Below, piece by piece: positions 22,416 through 39,873 of a stretch of DNA of 64,000 bases. The notes below the pieces were generated by a model. That model worked only from the letters and a program-made list of their open reading frames with translations, was not told the origin of the DNA and ran no database searches. Within the stretch, counting starts at the first letter, position 1. Each line of letters starts with the position of its first letter. The translations under genes were made by a program, and so were the position numbers. The stretch lies in NCBI GenBank assembly GCA_963573385.1, contig CAUYLG010005321.1:121763-185762 (forward strand). The letters run 5' to 3'. The stretch is from Cacajao melanocephalus (taxonomy: Eukaryota; Chordata; Mammalia; Primates; Pitheciidae).

Positions 22416-25400
22416 GGGAAATTACAGACCGCCTCCCGAGAGGTTACTCTGGATCTCTTTGCTACTTGGCCTTGCAGGAAGAAGGTAGGAGGCGGAAGTT
22501 TAGGACCCTTCTAACCATGCGGCGAGAGGACATTAGATGTCTGTAGGGGACAAGAGGTGCAGCTGAGGAGACCTGCCAGAGGATGGATTAAGTGGTTCTA
22601 GGACAATTTTGTTTCTCTATTGTAAATATGTACATAATCTCATCACAAATAACAGTAATTGGTGATGAAGGAGAGGCCTGGGAACATAACCACGGATTAA
22701 AAAGATTACCCTGTGGACCAGCCTGTTGAGTACTTACATACAAATTAACCCAAAGGTTAAAATTCAAATTTCTCTGAATCTGGGCAAAGTATTTTTTAAA
22801 AATTCTCCAAAACATAAAAGGATTTTTGAAATATTTGACTTGCATATCTCAAGATGTTTGCAAACAAATTTAGTTTATCGGCATTATAGTACCGTATTAA
22901 TCAAAAGCACTACTTTCAAGCATGATGGCCATTTGGTTTTCTATAAAATGAAATATAACATGTTATATGCAATTTTAGAGTGTAAACAGAAATATTTTCA
23001 TTAGTTAATATTTGTGTTTAAAATTGCATATTGTTGTTTGCAATTTCAAAACAAGTAACCAGAGACAATCCACATATTACTCTATTTTCTTCTATTATTA
23101 TATTATCCTAATGTATTTCTATCTAATATTAGATTCATATGCATTTTTTGTCATTTAGTTTTTATTTTGTTTTGGATTCATATGCATTTTTAAAAATATT
23201 AGAAAGTAATAGAATGTTGAAGTTTGGTTTGTCATCTTTGAGCTGGTAGACATGGAGTACATCCTTGTTATGAAAGGACACTCACTACATGACATGAGTG
23301 GGGTCAGTGTGAGAAAAATGAAATGTTACCACGAGATTAATGGGCCCTAATTTGCCACAATTAGTCTATAGCGGTCTTCACTCAGCTAAGAACAAGAAGT
23401 TTCATTTCTAGTGTCTTCAACATTCATGATCTGTAGAATTAAATCTCTTAGCATCAACTGGTTCGTACCTACTGTCAGGCCAAATGGAGCCATGCATTAG
23501 AAAAAAACATTTTCTGAGAGTCTGAACCTTGGGTTGATGTAAATCTATTTATAGATGGTGTTGACGTGTGTAGGAAATGCACTTTGCTCTCCTGGTCTGT
23601 GACGGGGCCTGGAAGCACACAGGAGTGAGGGCATCATCCTGCTTGTATGGCTCAGCAGGCAATTCTGGGATCCTGGACCAGGCGCCACCAAAGTCGTAGA
23701 GAGGCCAGTTTCCTCTAACTGCCAAGAAAGAATATTTGGCTCTATGGATATAAAATTCAAATCCATATTAGCAGTAGTGAAATTTCTAACTAGGGTGATG
23801 ATTCATTCTCTAGACTTTCATTATTCAGTTTCTAACGGGTCCACATTCCAAAACAAGAAGCTAGGACAATTTGAGTGAACAGACACACATACAAGTGCAT
23901 ATATGAGATCCCGCAGTAGACATGGCAGCCTCTGAAAATACTTAAATCTGGAGATGGGTTACTATACAGTTTACAGACATATTATTGAAAGTCTTCTCAC
24001 AAATCTCCAAGATCTTTGGGGGAAGTTCAGGTCCCTCTGTTATGTATTAGTCATGATCCCAGACTGAATCCAGGCTTGTTGTCACTGGCTCACGGTCCTT
24101 CACAGATAACAGGTCATTTTTGGTACATATTGGAGAAATGAATACAGATATATTTGGACTTGACCTCTACAAGGCTTCCAACAGAGAAATGAAGATGTAC
24201 AGAAATTAAAACAATTAGGAGAAAAAGTTAAATGTTAACCTATATATTAGTAGAAAGCCTCATTGATATTTTCTCTAACCATAGCACATAAATTGACATT
24301 TTCATCACTATTAGATCACTTCTAGCTTTTGAAAAGCCATTTTAAAAAATCATTTTAAAACCCATCACGAAAATGTTGTAAAGACCTGTCATCTTTTCAT
24401 CTTGTAGGCTAGAATTTATGAAGCAAGCTCCCACTTCCTCTAAGTGACTGATCTAAGAAATTCACAGACCTTTACTTAGATCACTTAAAAATAAAAACCA
24501 AGCACAGTATTTCTATCATGAGAGACATCTTTCTTTCTTCTCCTTTCACTATGTTTGATCATGGACAATGAGATATATCATTGTATGGAGACATGTACAT
24601 TTGCCTTTCCCAGATAAAAGTCTCACTAATATTTTGTCCATCATTCATCTTGGCTATTTTGATTTTCTCCTGGTTGATTTTCCTCATCACATTTATGAAA
24701 GTTTCTTCCCAGACTACCAATTTTTTCTTTCTTCTTTTTTTATTATCAGTTCTGAAAAAAGGCAGTGAATTTCCACAGAGCTGTCCTTTTTTGAGGGATT
24801 GTTTTGTCTTCAAATGTTGAGGACAGGCCATTTGTATTTTGGTGATAAAGGGATAATTTTTCCTCAGTAGAATTGTCTCTTCCACCAAGAGAAGAAAACA
24901 TAGCTCCTTTTCCTACTCAAATTTTAACACAGAAAAACTTTAACATAGATCTATTCATAGACAGTTGAATCCACAGTAAGCCACAAATTTACCAAAGGAA
25001 TTCATGGGATTTACTGAGTCAGTAATTCCTATCTTACTCGATATTCCGAAAAGCAAGAACTGCAAGCAGAATTTTGAGCTCTGCTTTATAATAATGATAT
25101 TGGGGCTTGTTTATGAGGGTCATGTTTGAATTACATATTCTTTCAGGCTCATAAGTCAGATGGGAATAGCAACTCCATCGACTCATCAAGTTTTTTAATT
25201 CTGTGAAACAAATCCCTCTGGAAAAATGAATATTAATAATTAGACAATATCCAATTAGAGGCCATAGGGCAGAGCTAATCCTTCAACTAAAAAATCCACA
25301 AAGCACATGTAATAGTAGAAACTTAAGTTAACAAACCCTATTAACATAAAATTAATGATAATAGTACAGTGTGAGATATTTCAGCCTCCTCCAACTAAGA

Positions 25401-26814
25401 GCCTATTGACATATTTTTTTCTTTTTCTTAGGAATTCATTTTCAGCATAAGACTTTAATATTGCCCTTTGAAACAAACATATAATTTTCATTTTATGTAG
25501 TTTAAGAACCCACATTTTGATCAATTCTTAAATATGAGCCTTTTTCCTTTTAAATTAAAGACACATTTTAGCCTGTATTTTCTTTTATTTTAATAGAGAA
25601 ATTATGGCGTCTTCAGCAAAGTAAATGAGGAATTGTTCCATTCCTGACTCATTTAGAGATTAGAGATTTCTCATAATACTTTAGATTTCTATTAGTGTAC
25701 GATTTACTAAAGTCCTGGCTTTCCATTATCCCAGCAGTCTGGAACTGAAAGTTAGGAGAAGACGATGGTGGCCCTGATTAGTAAAATGAGTTGTGCAACG
25801 TCACCAATACATATCAGTCGAGTGATTCTGGATGTCAGTATGAGCCTGGAGTGAACTTGGTCTTTCCCTGAGCATCCAGCCCCATAACTGCTTCTGCCAG
25901 TCACCCAGGGACCTGAGGCTCCCCGCAGTTTTGTTCCTTCATCTTGACCCCTTGCTTAGCCAAATGGAAGGAAAACATAAGAGGTAGGAGAAGTAATAAA
26001 GTCAGTTTCCCTCAACCCAAGCCAATGTTCCTTTTGGATCTGGTCTAGAAGTTTTCTTGACTCTTTTCCAATAAAATAATATATTTTCATATCATTCTCC
26101 TTCATTTTGGTAGAAACTTTTCAGGATATCAAGGACAAATCTAAAAAATACTTCTGTGTCTTTTTTATAGATACAAAGCTGGGGCCTCCGCATTCCAGTT
26201 GACATATGTAAATAAAGTCAACCAAATGCTACTGGGCGAAAGGTAACCACTCAGTCTCTGAACAATAAAAGAGAAAGGGCTCCAAATATATTAAGGCCTA
26301 AATTATACAGTACATACAAGTAGACACAGGCAAGAATAATCTACAAACTGTTCCCTTTATGTATAATTCAGTACACAGATGCTTTTTATCTCACTAAATC
26401 AGAATTCAATCAGAAGTGCTAAAGCTTCATTATTAAGCACATTTCTCCCCAATAAAAGGCTGATGCTATTTTTCAGTTCCACAATTTAGAAATTCTTTTC
26501 ATGGATACATTCAATTTGCTTGATTTCTTTTTTCCTTCAAGTTTCTAGAAGACACATTTCTATGGGATCTCGGTGTCCTATTTTAGGCCGGTCCAGTCTT
26601 TTTGAAATGAGAATATCTGTTTGCTTTAGCTGTCAATGGTCTTTGGCTATTCCAAACTAGGAACAAAGAGACAAAAGAAATAATTTTATCTTTTATCCCT
26701 TCTATCCATATTCCCATGAAGTTTCAGAAAAAGTTTATTCTAACTAACACAAAAATTTAACCTCAATAATTTGAACAACACAGATTGAAAACATGAAAGA
26801 AATACCAGTTTTAA
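22416..26814. other. Repeat-poor AT-rich sequence, 4.4 kb
   Basis: I recognise no Alu, L1, LTR, gene or RNA gene in this long stretch. Open frames here (for example 109 codons on the minus strand at 24559-24888) are lysine-rich chance frames from AT-rich DNA. A 17-bp exact direct repeat containing ATATGCAT occurs at 23132-23148 and 23175-23191. Some old diverged repeats may be present that I cannot recognise by eye. Confidence 0.45.
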
Positions 26815-27235
26815 CCCATCAAATTGGCAAAGCTTAAGAAGTATGATAATGCTCTGTGTTGGCTAGGGTGTGGAGAAATGGGCATAATTTTACACAGCTG
26901 GCAGGATTTTAGAATTGGTACAGCATGTCTCTAGAGCAATTTAGCAACATCTGTCAAAATACAGTAAAATGTATCTAGCATTTCCTAGGAATTACTAAGG
27001 CAAATATTAGAGATATATATAAAGATATTGGTCCTGAGACTTTTCTTATATGTTATTTCTAGAAAGAAAACTTTAAAAATATTCAATAATAGTGGATCAG
27101 TTAAGTAAACTGTGGCACGCGTAGAATATGTAAAACGATAATGTTGTACCAGAGTGTCTGACATGAGAAAATATTCACTGTTCTCATACAGCATTTTTAA
27201 GTGAAAAAGGGAGCCTGTGGAACAGTATGCTCAGT
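26815..27235 (+). mobile_element. Old LINE-1 (L1M) or HAL1 3' part
   Basis: 'catcaaattggcaaagctta', 'gttggctagggtgtggagaa', 'acacagctggcaggatttta', 'ggtacagcatgtctctagag', 'ctaggaattactaaggc' and 'gtggatcagttaagtaaact' follow the end of L1M ORF2 and the start of its 3' UTR, in sense orientation. All frames are broken. Confidence 0.85.
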
Positions 27236-29142
27236 GTGGTGCTGTTCAACTCTATTGAGATCTATTTCTGGGAAAAAAAAAAACACACACACACCAAAAT
27301 GTTATCTGTGGTTTAATCTGTGTAGTGGATTTCAGGCAAGTTTGTTCTTTCTTTTGTAAAAATTTCTTTATGCCTCTTTCTCTCCTCTTCCCTTCCTTTT
27401 TTCTCTTTATTTCATTCATTCTTTCTACTCTTCTTTCTTGTAAGAAAATTTGGAATAAGCAAAAAAGATTTCTGCATATCTTCAATAGAAAGCTGCATTG
27501 TTTTAAGCATACTTTTCTGAGTTATCTGATTTTAGCCTTCCTTTGCCTGTGAGTTACTTTACAGCTCTGTAAATTGTAGAAAGCTGAAAGCAATGTAAAA
27601 AAATATATTTTTTTGTCTTTGGAAATGCAGATTTATTCTGTTCAGTGGAATTGTCAGCCCTCCTTTCTCTGAAAAAAATCAGGTTCATGTCCATTTGTAA
27701 ATTCATTTGAATATTCTTTTACTTCACATACATCTGTGCTTCTTTGACTTGTCTTTTGAACTAGTTATAACATCTTTTCTGGTTGCCACGTATAGCTAAA
27801 TCAGCTAAATAAAAATTTGACAAGTGTTCATTTTATATCTATATGACAGTTATGATTCTATATTTTATTTGAAAATTACCCTTTAATACTGGTTTCCTAC
27901 TTTTATAAATTAAGCATATGTTAGTTTTTTATGAGAAAAACAAGACAGCAGTAAACGTGATTTAAAAGAATATATTGTTCCCCAGCTCTGCATTACTTTG
28001 TCTAAATGGCATTTTATAAAGCATCTTGCATTGAATTGTCTTAATATTTCTGCAGAATAATTTAATCAATACTTACTAAACACATTATTTTCAGACCAGT
28101 ATGCTATATTGGAGGGTATATAAAGATAAGACAATGGCCCCAGTGTTAAACATTTGAAATAGCTACCACTTTCTTCCTAAATATCAAAATATCTGTCTCA
28201 CTTTTAAATATGTGAAAATATCAGCTGTACCTATATCTACTTTTTCAAAATGGCTTTGGTCATTTGTGGCTTGATCCCCATGTGGAAGAAACAATACATT
28301 GTTGAGAAAACTACACGCTGCTTTGGGCATAACAGTCATTGATTTATAGAATATGCACTAACAGGTCCATATAATCTCATATATTCACAAAAGGCTATTT
28401 TCTTTCAGAACCTGGCCATTAAAATATAGTCTATAATAGAATGAAGCATTAGAGATAGTGGTAATAAAAAGAATACGATATATGGTGGGTAGGCCAGGCA
28501 AATCAACAGTGATTATGCATAAAATATAGTGTACACTAGTTTGGAGAAAATACTAGCCATGATCACTGCAGGATTCGTTTCAATAATCAATTATTCTTAA
28601 TGCATACAAAATGAGTTCTTTTAATGTGTGTTTTTTGGTTCAAGTCCATAATCTATGAATGTGCAGAGAAATGTTATTGTTAAGTGTTTGGAGGACCTCC
28701 TTCCCCATTCCCTTGGTTTTCACAAGGAGAAAATTGCACTAAATCCTTCTAGCTTGTTGTTCCCCCTCTACTCTTTCCCTTGAAGATGGGCTGAGGAGGA
28801 GGTTATGGGTTGGCCAGGAGCATTAAGCAAGTGGCTTTTTCTACACAAGGAAGGAAATATCAAAAAGGGGATGAAAGGCTCTTTGCCTTCATCAAATGAC
28901 CAGCTAGACTCCACAGAGACAGCTCTAAGGGAGCAATTTGGTCTGGAATCTCCTACTTCATGGGGGAAAGTGCTGCTTCTTTTCCTTGGTCATAGCTGCT
29001 TAGATGCAGATTGTTGCCATTTGACTTCCAGGTACCATTCATTTTAATTTGCAAGAGCAAAAACAAGAACCTAGTTAGACATCACTCATAGCTAATACAA
29101 CATATCATCGCATAATTCTCATGGCATCCTAGAGACATGCCA
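27236..29142. other. Unique AT-rich sequence with a short L2-like piece
   Basis: A short A-run plus CA repeat lies at 27272-27294. 'aatacttactaaacacatta' with 'gataagacaatggccccag' (about 28060-28160) suits an antisense L2 3' end. No gene is recognised. Confidence 0.4.
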
Positions 29143-29477
29143 TGGTTAGAATGTGTCCCTCCAAAAGCAGGTATTGGCAACTCAATCCTCAATGCAACAG
29201 TTTTGGGATGTAGGGCCTAGTGGGAGCTGTTTGGGTCATGAGAATGGAGCCCTCATGAATGGATTAGTGTCCATTATAGAAAAGCTTGAGGCTGTAAGTT
29301 TGATCTCTTGCTCTCTCTCACCCTCTCTTTTTACCCTTCTACTACGGTAAAAAGAGGCCCTGACAAGGTGCCAACCCCTTAATCTTGGACTTTCCAGCCT
29401 CCAAAACTGTGAGCCAATAGGTTTCTGATCCTCATGCATTATTTTCTTGTTGTGGCAGCAGGTAATGAACTAAGACG
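29143..29477 (+). mobile_element. ERVL-MaLR solo LTR (MST/MLT1-type)
   Basis: The sequence starts with 'tggttagaatgtgtccctcc' and shows the MaLR LTR landmarks in order: 'ttgggatgtagggcctagtg', 'gtttgggtcatgagaatgg', 'gccctcatgaatggattagt', 'aatcttggactttccagcct', 'ccaaaactgtgagccaatag', and an end like 'gaactaagacg'. Length (about 335 bp) suits a solo LTR. No target duplication is evident. Confidence 0.85.
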
Positions 29478-30729
29478 GGGAGAAAGTAATATTGAGACAA
29501 TGTGAAATCCTAATATTTCACAGTATTACATTAGTTAATTTCAGTGGCTTCTTCTCTCCTTCTAAAGCTCAAAGGTAACTATCTCTGCTTTACTCAGCAA
29601 CATCTAGAAATAAATAATGGACACATATGTATCACAACAATGTATTTTGTCTCCCAGACCAATGCATTTCCTGATCTAGCTGATTGAAGCTCTGTGAAGA
29701 AGGCAGCCCCTCAATTTAAATGGCCTTAGGTTTTGATAGTGTATCATATTGTAGATCTTACTCTTTTATAACATCAAGTAGAAACAAATCTTTTTCAATT
29801 TCCCTAGCTCCAGCAACAAGCATTTAAACCCCAGAGGTCTCCAAAATAGATATAAAGTGTATTCCACAACGGTCAGAAAGGGATCAGGATTTTCAGACGT
29901 TTTTCTCAAGGTTCTTTGAACATCTTAAAATCCTCTACCACCATATCTCTGTGTTAGACATGTGAGTCCCTTTGCTGGCTTTTAATTACAATTTTTAGGT
30001 CACACTTTCTATTTCATCTTTCTCCTCTGTTAAACAATTGACCTCCCTACTCAGCATTTCCTATAAAAATGTGAATTGTGACATTTTAATTACTTTTTAA
30101 TATTTCTCAGTGTTTTTCTTAATTTTTCTAGAATTTTAAATTAGGATTTTATTTTATAACTATAACATTTAATTATTTTAAGAAATATTTAAATAGTTTT
30201 TTTCTATAAAAAAGTAACATTTTAAACAATAGAAAAACCTAAAAAATACTGAAAAGTAATGGGAGAGGGGAGAAGGGAAGAAGTCATCTGTATCTCTTAA
30301 CAGCTAAGAACATTTTTGTGTATGTTCTTAGGAGTGTTTTCCCTGAAGTTGTAATAAAAAAAAACTTTCTTTAATAGTGCTGTGTATAGATTTGTGTTAC
30401 AAAAGTAGAACTAAAAGGATGAAATTTGTCACTTCCTTGGCAAATCACTCTGTCAGTGATTACTCCACCCTTTCCTGTGTTTGTTCCGTGATTCATCCAC
30501 TGAAGACCAGTGAGAGAAAAAGGACACTGAAAAAATAGCCCGTGACTTTTAAACTGAATGGATGGCTGGAGGCTTTTGCTTGTTTTTTCTGTTGTTTTCC
30601 TCCACCCCAGTGTGGGGAGCGTCACTAGTTGACTATTCCTTCAATTGTGCCAAGAAGGTGAAATTAAGGCTGAATGATTTCTGGAATTCTAGGTTACCTG
30701 AATTTTTTACTTAAAAATAACCCTTTACT
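29478..30729. other. Unique AT-rich sequence
   Basis: No repeat family, gene or RNA gene is recognised. The frame at 30371-30625 (minus, 84 codons) is unremarkable. Confidence 0.4.
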
Positions 30730-31191
<462 letters not shown>

Positions 31192-31194
31192 TAA

Positions 31195-31400
31195 ATCCAT
31201 AAATATGTATGAAAATGCTTATTTTAGTCTCTCTTTTGGGCATGACAATAAATAAGACAGAAAAAGTCTCCATTCACGAGAAGTTTGCATTTTGGTGGAG
31301 AAGAGCAGATGATAAACAGAAAACAAATTGTATGCAAAGTTATTTTCTATCATGATTAGATTACCATGAAGGAAATGAGCAGGGTGAATTAACACTTACA
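31195..31400 (-). mobile_element. L2 LINE fragment
   Basis: 'gggcatgacaataaataaga', 'agtctccattcacgagaag', 'tttgcattttggtggagaag' and 'agatgataaacagaaaac' follow the antisense order of the L2 3' end (the 'ccctgccctcatggagcttacattctag' region). Confidence 0.6.
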
Positions 31401-31411
31401 AAAAAAGGAGA

Positions 31412-31530
31412 ACCTATCTATCTGTCTGTCTATCTATCTATCATCTATCTATCTATCTATCTGTCTCTGTCTATCTGTCCAATTTATTGTCTATGTACCT
31501 ATTTACCATCTATTATTATCTATCTATACG
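31412..31530. repeat. (CTAT)n tetranucleotide microsatellite
   Basis: CTAT/CTGT units run with interruptions from about 31412 to 31475, and degenerate units continue to 31525. Tetranucleotide repeats of this type are often length-polymorphic. Confidence 0.95.
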
Positions 31531-32170
31531 GAAACTTTATATTTTCTGCTTTGTAATATCTTCGAAATTCTTATTCTTCCATTGAAAAAAGTAAAACTTT
31601 ATTCCCTTCCAAGGGGAAAAATAGGGCAAATTTCAGAAGTATCTTCAAGTCATGGAATCATGGCTGGGTGACATTGGTCACATCCCGTTTTACACGATGC
31701 ATCTTAAGTTTTCCTTGTCTGATAAGAAAAGGCACAAGGTCGTCTTCTCTGAATCTGTTGTCCATGGAAGGATTTGAGGACTCTCCTAAAGTAGTGTGCA
31801 GAATTTCTTTTTGAAATATTTGTTGTTAAAAATTGCATTAAAGTTTCAAAAAATTTATAAACTCACAGTCAAGAACTACTGGATTTAATTCCCATGCATC
31901 CACTCCGACAGTCTATGAAATCTTTGCCACGGGAATTTGAAAACTATTGACATCCTGACAATATCAGGATGCATCCATATTTATCTGGTATATTTGAGTC
32001 AATTCAGGTTTGAACTAATATTTTGGAATTTTATGTAAAATTTACTTCTAGTTTTCTCTTGAAGTCCTGCCTCTTATCTCTGTTTTTGGATTCTCTAATC
32101 TAATCTCTGCAGATTTTCATTTCTGCTCTTACAGAGTGGGTTTGCTTGTGCAGTTGTGCCTGTAAATAAA
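31531..32170. other. Unique sequence
   Basis: No repeat family or gene recognised. A perfect 8-bp-arm hairpin (CATCCTGA and TCAGGATG, 5-nt loop) lies at 31951-31971. Confidence 0.4.
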
Positions 32171-32173
32171 GAA

Positions 32174-32226
<53 letters not shown>
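32171..32226. repeat. Compound (CT)n(CA)n microsatellite
   Basis: About 17 CT units (to 32205) run directly into about 10 CA units (to 32226). Compound dinucleotide repeats like this are commonly polymorphic, and the CA part can take Z-DNA form. Confidence 0.97.
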
Positions 32227-33049
32227 ATCTCAGTTCCAATGAATTTAAAAAGCAAGACTAAAAATGGCTGCACAATCGTATGTTATGATCTGGAATATAA
32301 TAATTTAAATTACTGATCACAAAATAAATAAAGGATGTGTATGTTGGAAGCTATGAAAATGAGAGACAGCTGCCATCAATCTTACTGGAATAGGCAAGGT
32401 AAATATAAATAAACAAACAGCAAACACAACAATGATGAAAGTAGCCTAGGTCTTCAGGGTGGTGCAACAGACTCTTTGATTCCTTTATGTGCTCGTTTTT
32501 CATTCTGAAAAATAAATGTAGCCATCTCCTTGTAATTCACCCTTCCCAATGGAAAATATAATCAATGGTAACTGTATTTATTTATGCAGAACTTTATACC
32601 GCATTGATATCCTCAAAATGAATTTTCCAACATCCAGAGAGAAGACTCTCTAATACGTGTCAAGGAATTTAAAGTACCTTCCTACTGACTTGTGTTACAC
32701 TCTGAAACCAACACTGTGTCAAAGAAAAAACACTTATATTCTTTCACTGATGTGTCGTGCATGCCCATTCATTTGTTTTTCGGATATTGAGTGTTGGCAT
32801 TGATTCCTCTTTCCTGAAATCAAAGAGAAGAGGGCTCCAGATTTTAGATTAAGAAAGCAAGCTCATAGATGTGTGGATTTTAGTGACAAGAAGAAAAAGT
32901 CTCAAGATCTCAAGCTGGAAGCCTGCTGACTAATTGCATTTTCTAGCTCATTACGCTGGTAACTATAGTTCATTGCATGGACAAATACAACTTAGCCTAT
33001 AATCTATGTGCATATCAAATTTGTGTAAGTTGATTTCTATTTAAAACCC
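32227..33049. other. Unique sequence
   Basis: No gene or repeat family recognised. Confidence 0.4.
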
Positions 33050-33200
33050 ACTTTCTATGCTCCCTTGCTTAAACTCTGTGAGGGTAGGTGTTTGGTCTAC
33101 CCTATTCACTGTGGTGCTCCTGGTATTAATGCAGTGCCTGGCATCTATAGAGACCTTAGTAGTGATTATTTGAATGAATACATAAATGAATGGCTGAATA
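33050..33200 (+). mobile_element. L2 LINE 3' end
   Basis: The sense L2 3' terminus is recognisable: 'ctctgtgagggtaggtgttt', 'ctattcactgtggtgctcct', 'gcagtgcctggcatctatag' and 'ttgaatgaatacataaatga'. Confidence 0.85.
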
Positions 33201-35437
33201 AATGAGTTAATTAATGAAGATACAGTACTAGGAGATGTTACTAGTTAAGACTTCCAGTGACTTCTTTAATTTCTATACATGTACATTTTCATGATAGCAA
33301 GTTCTCAAAACTCACTTAAGTACTCTAGTGATTCTTTTATTCAAGAGCCATTTTTTTTCTCTTCTTGTTAAAAGCTCCAATGAACTGAGGCTTTTGTGCA
33401 ATGTCTCTACAAGATTTTATTTTCTATTTAGATGTGGAATGACTGGGAAATGTTACAGGTTTTTTTTTTTTGGCTGAATATTCCTGATGTACGGTAATTT
33501 TGGTAAGCAGTGTTTAGTCTGTACAGTTATTCTGGAAATTCTTATAACAGGCTGTGACTGAGAAAGCCAGAACCAGGAAGAGACAAGGGCCTGGGGAAAC
33601 TTACCGAGTTCTGGGGCTAGCAATTGGATGCCAATGTGCTTATCCAAAGGCACTTGGGGAGCGCAGGCTTGATGCTCAAAATGAAGCATGGGATGGTGAT
33701 GTGATCTCTGGGTTCGGGCCTAGGTGGGATGCTACAGGAGAAAGGCTGGCCTCATGACAAAACATCAATCCCAGAGCCTCTATTTTGACCTGTATTAAAA
33801 TGACATGATCTGGGGCAGACCATAGTTTGGAGGCGGGGCACATATGCCCAAGGCGAGATCTAAGATCTGTCCTACCCCAGCTCGATGATGTTGGGCCAAA
33901 TTCCACATGGTGAAGCTAATTTCAAACTCCATGTGGAGGGGCTAAGGGTTTAAATCTGCTTTCTGCTCCATTCTAGAATAACTCAGGGACCAGGAGGGGT
34001 GTATCTGTACATGAGGGTCCCTGAGTACTACATGTGTGAGGTTTGAGAGGGACAGACTGATAAAGTCAATCCATCAGGAAATTAGCACCAAGTGTTTGTT
34101 CCAACCATTCTCATCCATTTGTAAATCAAGGCTCTAAGTACCATTGTTAATAATAAGAGAAATGTGCATATGTGTCGATTTCCAGTCCAATGTTACACTT
34201 CTCACAAATACTATAATTTTTTTCAGGTTCCCTTCATGATTAGCGTGTGCACACACACACACGCATACACACACGCACACACACACAGTCTTAGTGTTCA
34301 GGTAGGAGCTTGTCAAAGAAAAAATATATCTAGTCTTAGGATTTTATTAAAATTCAAAAGGATTCTTTTCATTCAAAAGGATTGTTGTAAAGGGAATGAG
34401 GGGAGAGAGACTGTTGCACTGAGAGGGGCAGTGGGGTGGGATATTGCACTGGAGTACATCCTGGGACAATTAGGTCTGTAAAAAAGGAGTTTTCATTTAT
34501 AGAGAGCAGTAGACAAAGCTAGAAAGGACTGGGTGTGAGGTAGCGGGATGAAAGGGTCTGGGTCAGATCGCAGATCAGAGAATGTTTGACCTTGAGGCCA
34601 GTGTGTTCTCAGGAGAGCCTGCATGCTGGCTAACACTGAGGGAGGGCCGAAGTTTAAGGACCTGGGGGAGGAAGAGAAGCTTGACCAAGGTTTATTTCAA
34701 TTGATCAGCAGAGGAAAGCAGTTCAGCTCCTCATTTATGAGTCAAGAAAGGGAATCTGGGGAGTCTGTGTCTCCCTTGTCTTAACTTGTCCTAGGTAAAC
34801 CAGGGGGTGGATATCTGCAAATCTCAGTCCTATGGGAAGAGTGGTTCTTTGCAGGAAGCCCTTTTCCAAAGCACAATAGGGTGCAGGATTCCCTGAACAG
34901 TCACTGTTTTCCAGGGTAACAGGGCTCAGGGGAGATTTCACATTGCCAAAGCTCACCTCTGGGGCAGGCTAGGGTCTCACTTCACCCTAGAAAGTCACAG
35001 AAGCTGCCGTAAATCCTGGTTCCTGCTTCAGATGGCTCCTTTTGTCTCAGGTTCATGCTGCTCTAGTTGGCCAGTGGAAAGAGGAGAAAGGGGGATCATG
35101 GAAGTGACAGCAGGAAGAGCTCGCTTACTGGCGCAGCCCCTGGGCACCAACATGGTCAAACCTCTAGCCATCCAGACCACTGTGGGCAAACTGCCTAACT
35201 TATTGAATTTATGAAGTTCCCAGTCTGCTGCCTACATTCCCAATAGTGAAATCCACTTACCAGGCTAGATATATTCTGGGAATTCAGAATCTTGATAGCA
35301 TGAACACTAAATTTCTGGATGACTGACTAATTTCTTTGACTCTCTGTATTATATTAGTACAAGGAGTTGGCTTTCCCAAGGCCAACTTAGCATGGTCATA
35401 AAACTTATCCTTATAGTGATCTAATGATGGACAAAAG
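33201..35437. other. Unclassified sequence, GC-richer at 33540-34060 and 34380-35200
   Basis: Two blocks have visibly higher G+C than their surroundings and may be parts of an old LTR or other repeat that I do not recognise. An interrupted CA repeat lies at 34246-34287. Frames of 60-105 codons are on both strands and resemble no known protein. Confidence 0.4.
34246..34287. repeat. Interrupted (CA)n microsatellite
   Basis: CA units with CG and TA interruptions. The minus-strand 60-codon frame running through it reads as a Cys-Val repeat, which is an artefact of the microsatellite. Confidence 0.95.
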
Positions 35438-36909
<1,472 letters not shown>

Positions 36910-37480
36910 CTTTTCTTTCCAGGAATCACGTACTGGTTAGTCCAGGGAAGAAGGACAGACGGAAAATACGAACAAAGGCATTTTGTCCTTGTTCTAAATT
37001 ATGAGTAGTAAACTTATTATTTAGAAACAATGGGAGTTTCTAAGATCTATAAAGATAAAATATACTTTAAGATAATTTTAATGCAGTCTAAAGAAGGTAG
37101 CCGCCATATTAACTCTCTGGAGGAATGGAATAAATTATATAGCAGAGTTCTCCTGCAGGATAGAATTAAAAACACAAAGAAGGCTTGCAGTCGGACACAG
37201 GATCTGCATTTTCCCTTGAACTGTAATGTCTGTAGCTAAGTCACTCACCATGAGAATGTTTTATGGTGTGAATCAGACTATAGGCCAGATTATCTAGAAA
37301 AACCTTGGCCTTGCTCTCAGTTCTTTTTTTAACTTGCTTTTCACCATAATGCTGCTTTTTGCCTACCCTGGCTGAAGAGCTCCTTATAATAAATTTCTTT
37401 TCTCAGTAACCTCGAGATTTCTTAGCCGGGACAGGATATCCAGTGCCTTTCCAACACAATTTAGTGGGTCACCTAATTTA
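36910..37480 (+). mobile_element. Possible old ERV LTR
   Basis: An AATAAA in 'ccttataataaatttctttt' (near 37388), followed by 'ctcagtaacctcgagattt', 'cttagccgggacaggatatc' and 'caatttagtgggtcacc', resembles the R-U5 end of an ERV LTR and the primer-binding-site region. I cannot name a family, and no partner LTR or viral gene is visible. Confidence 0.3.
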
Positions 37481-37807
37481 AATGAACTAGATTGTGTCAA
37501 AGTGTTAATATGTTGGCTTCTCTGAGCCTAAATAAGTAGGTTTCCATTGGTAGCTGAAAACATGAACTTTAAGCTAGTACTTTGGGGTCATCTATTTAGC
37601 AAATATTTACTGAGTGTGTACTGTAAGCAAAAGTGACACCAAAACTGTGTTAATAATCTTTTGAGTTTTAAAATGATAGAATTAAGGTCACAGATGCCAA
37701 GGATTTGTTGCTATCCTTTGTTGTCCTTTGTAATTGGTCTTGGACGCTTTGTGTACTAAAGTCAGTCAAGTAGAGACTAGCAGACGATTTAATTTAAATG
37801 TGCGCAC
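37481..37807. other. Unique sequence with an L2-like 3' end piece
   Basis: 'agcaaatatttactgagtgt' (about 37597-37616), followed by 'actgtaagcaaaagtgaca', resembles the antisense L2 3' terminus. Nothing else is recognised. Confidence 0.4.

Positions 37808-39873
<2,066 letters not shown>

Noticed and set aside
34134..34316. Cys-Val repeat protein
   Set aside because: Translation artefact of the CA microsatellite.
36910..37480. Complete endogenous retrovirus
   Set aside because: Only a weak LTR-like end is visible; no gag, pol or env remnants and no second LTR were seen.
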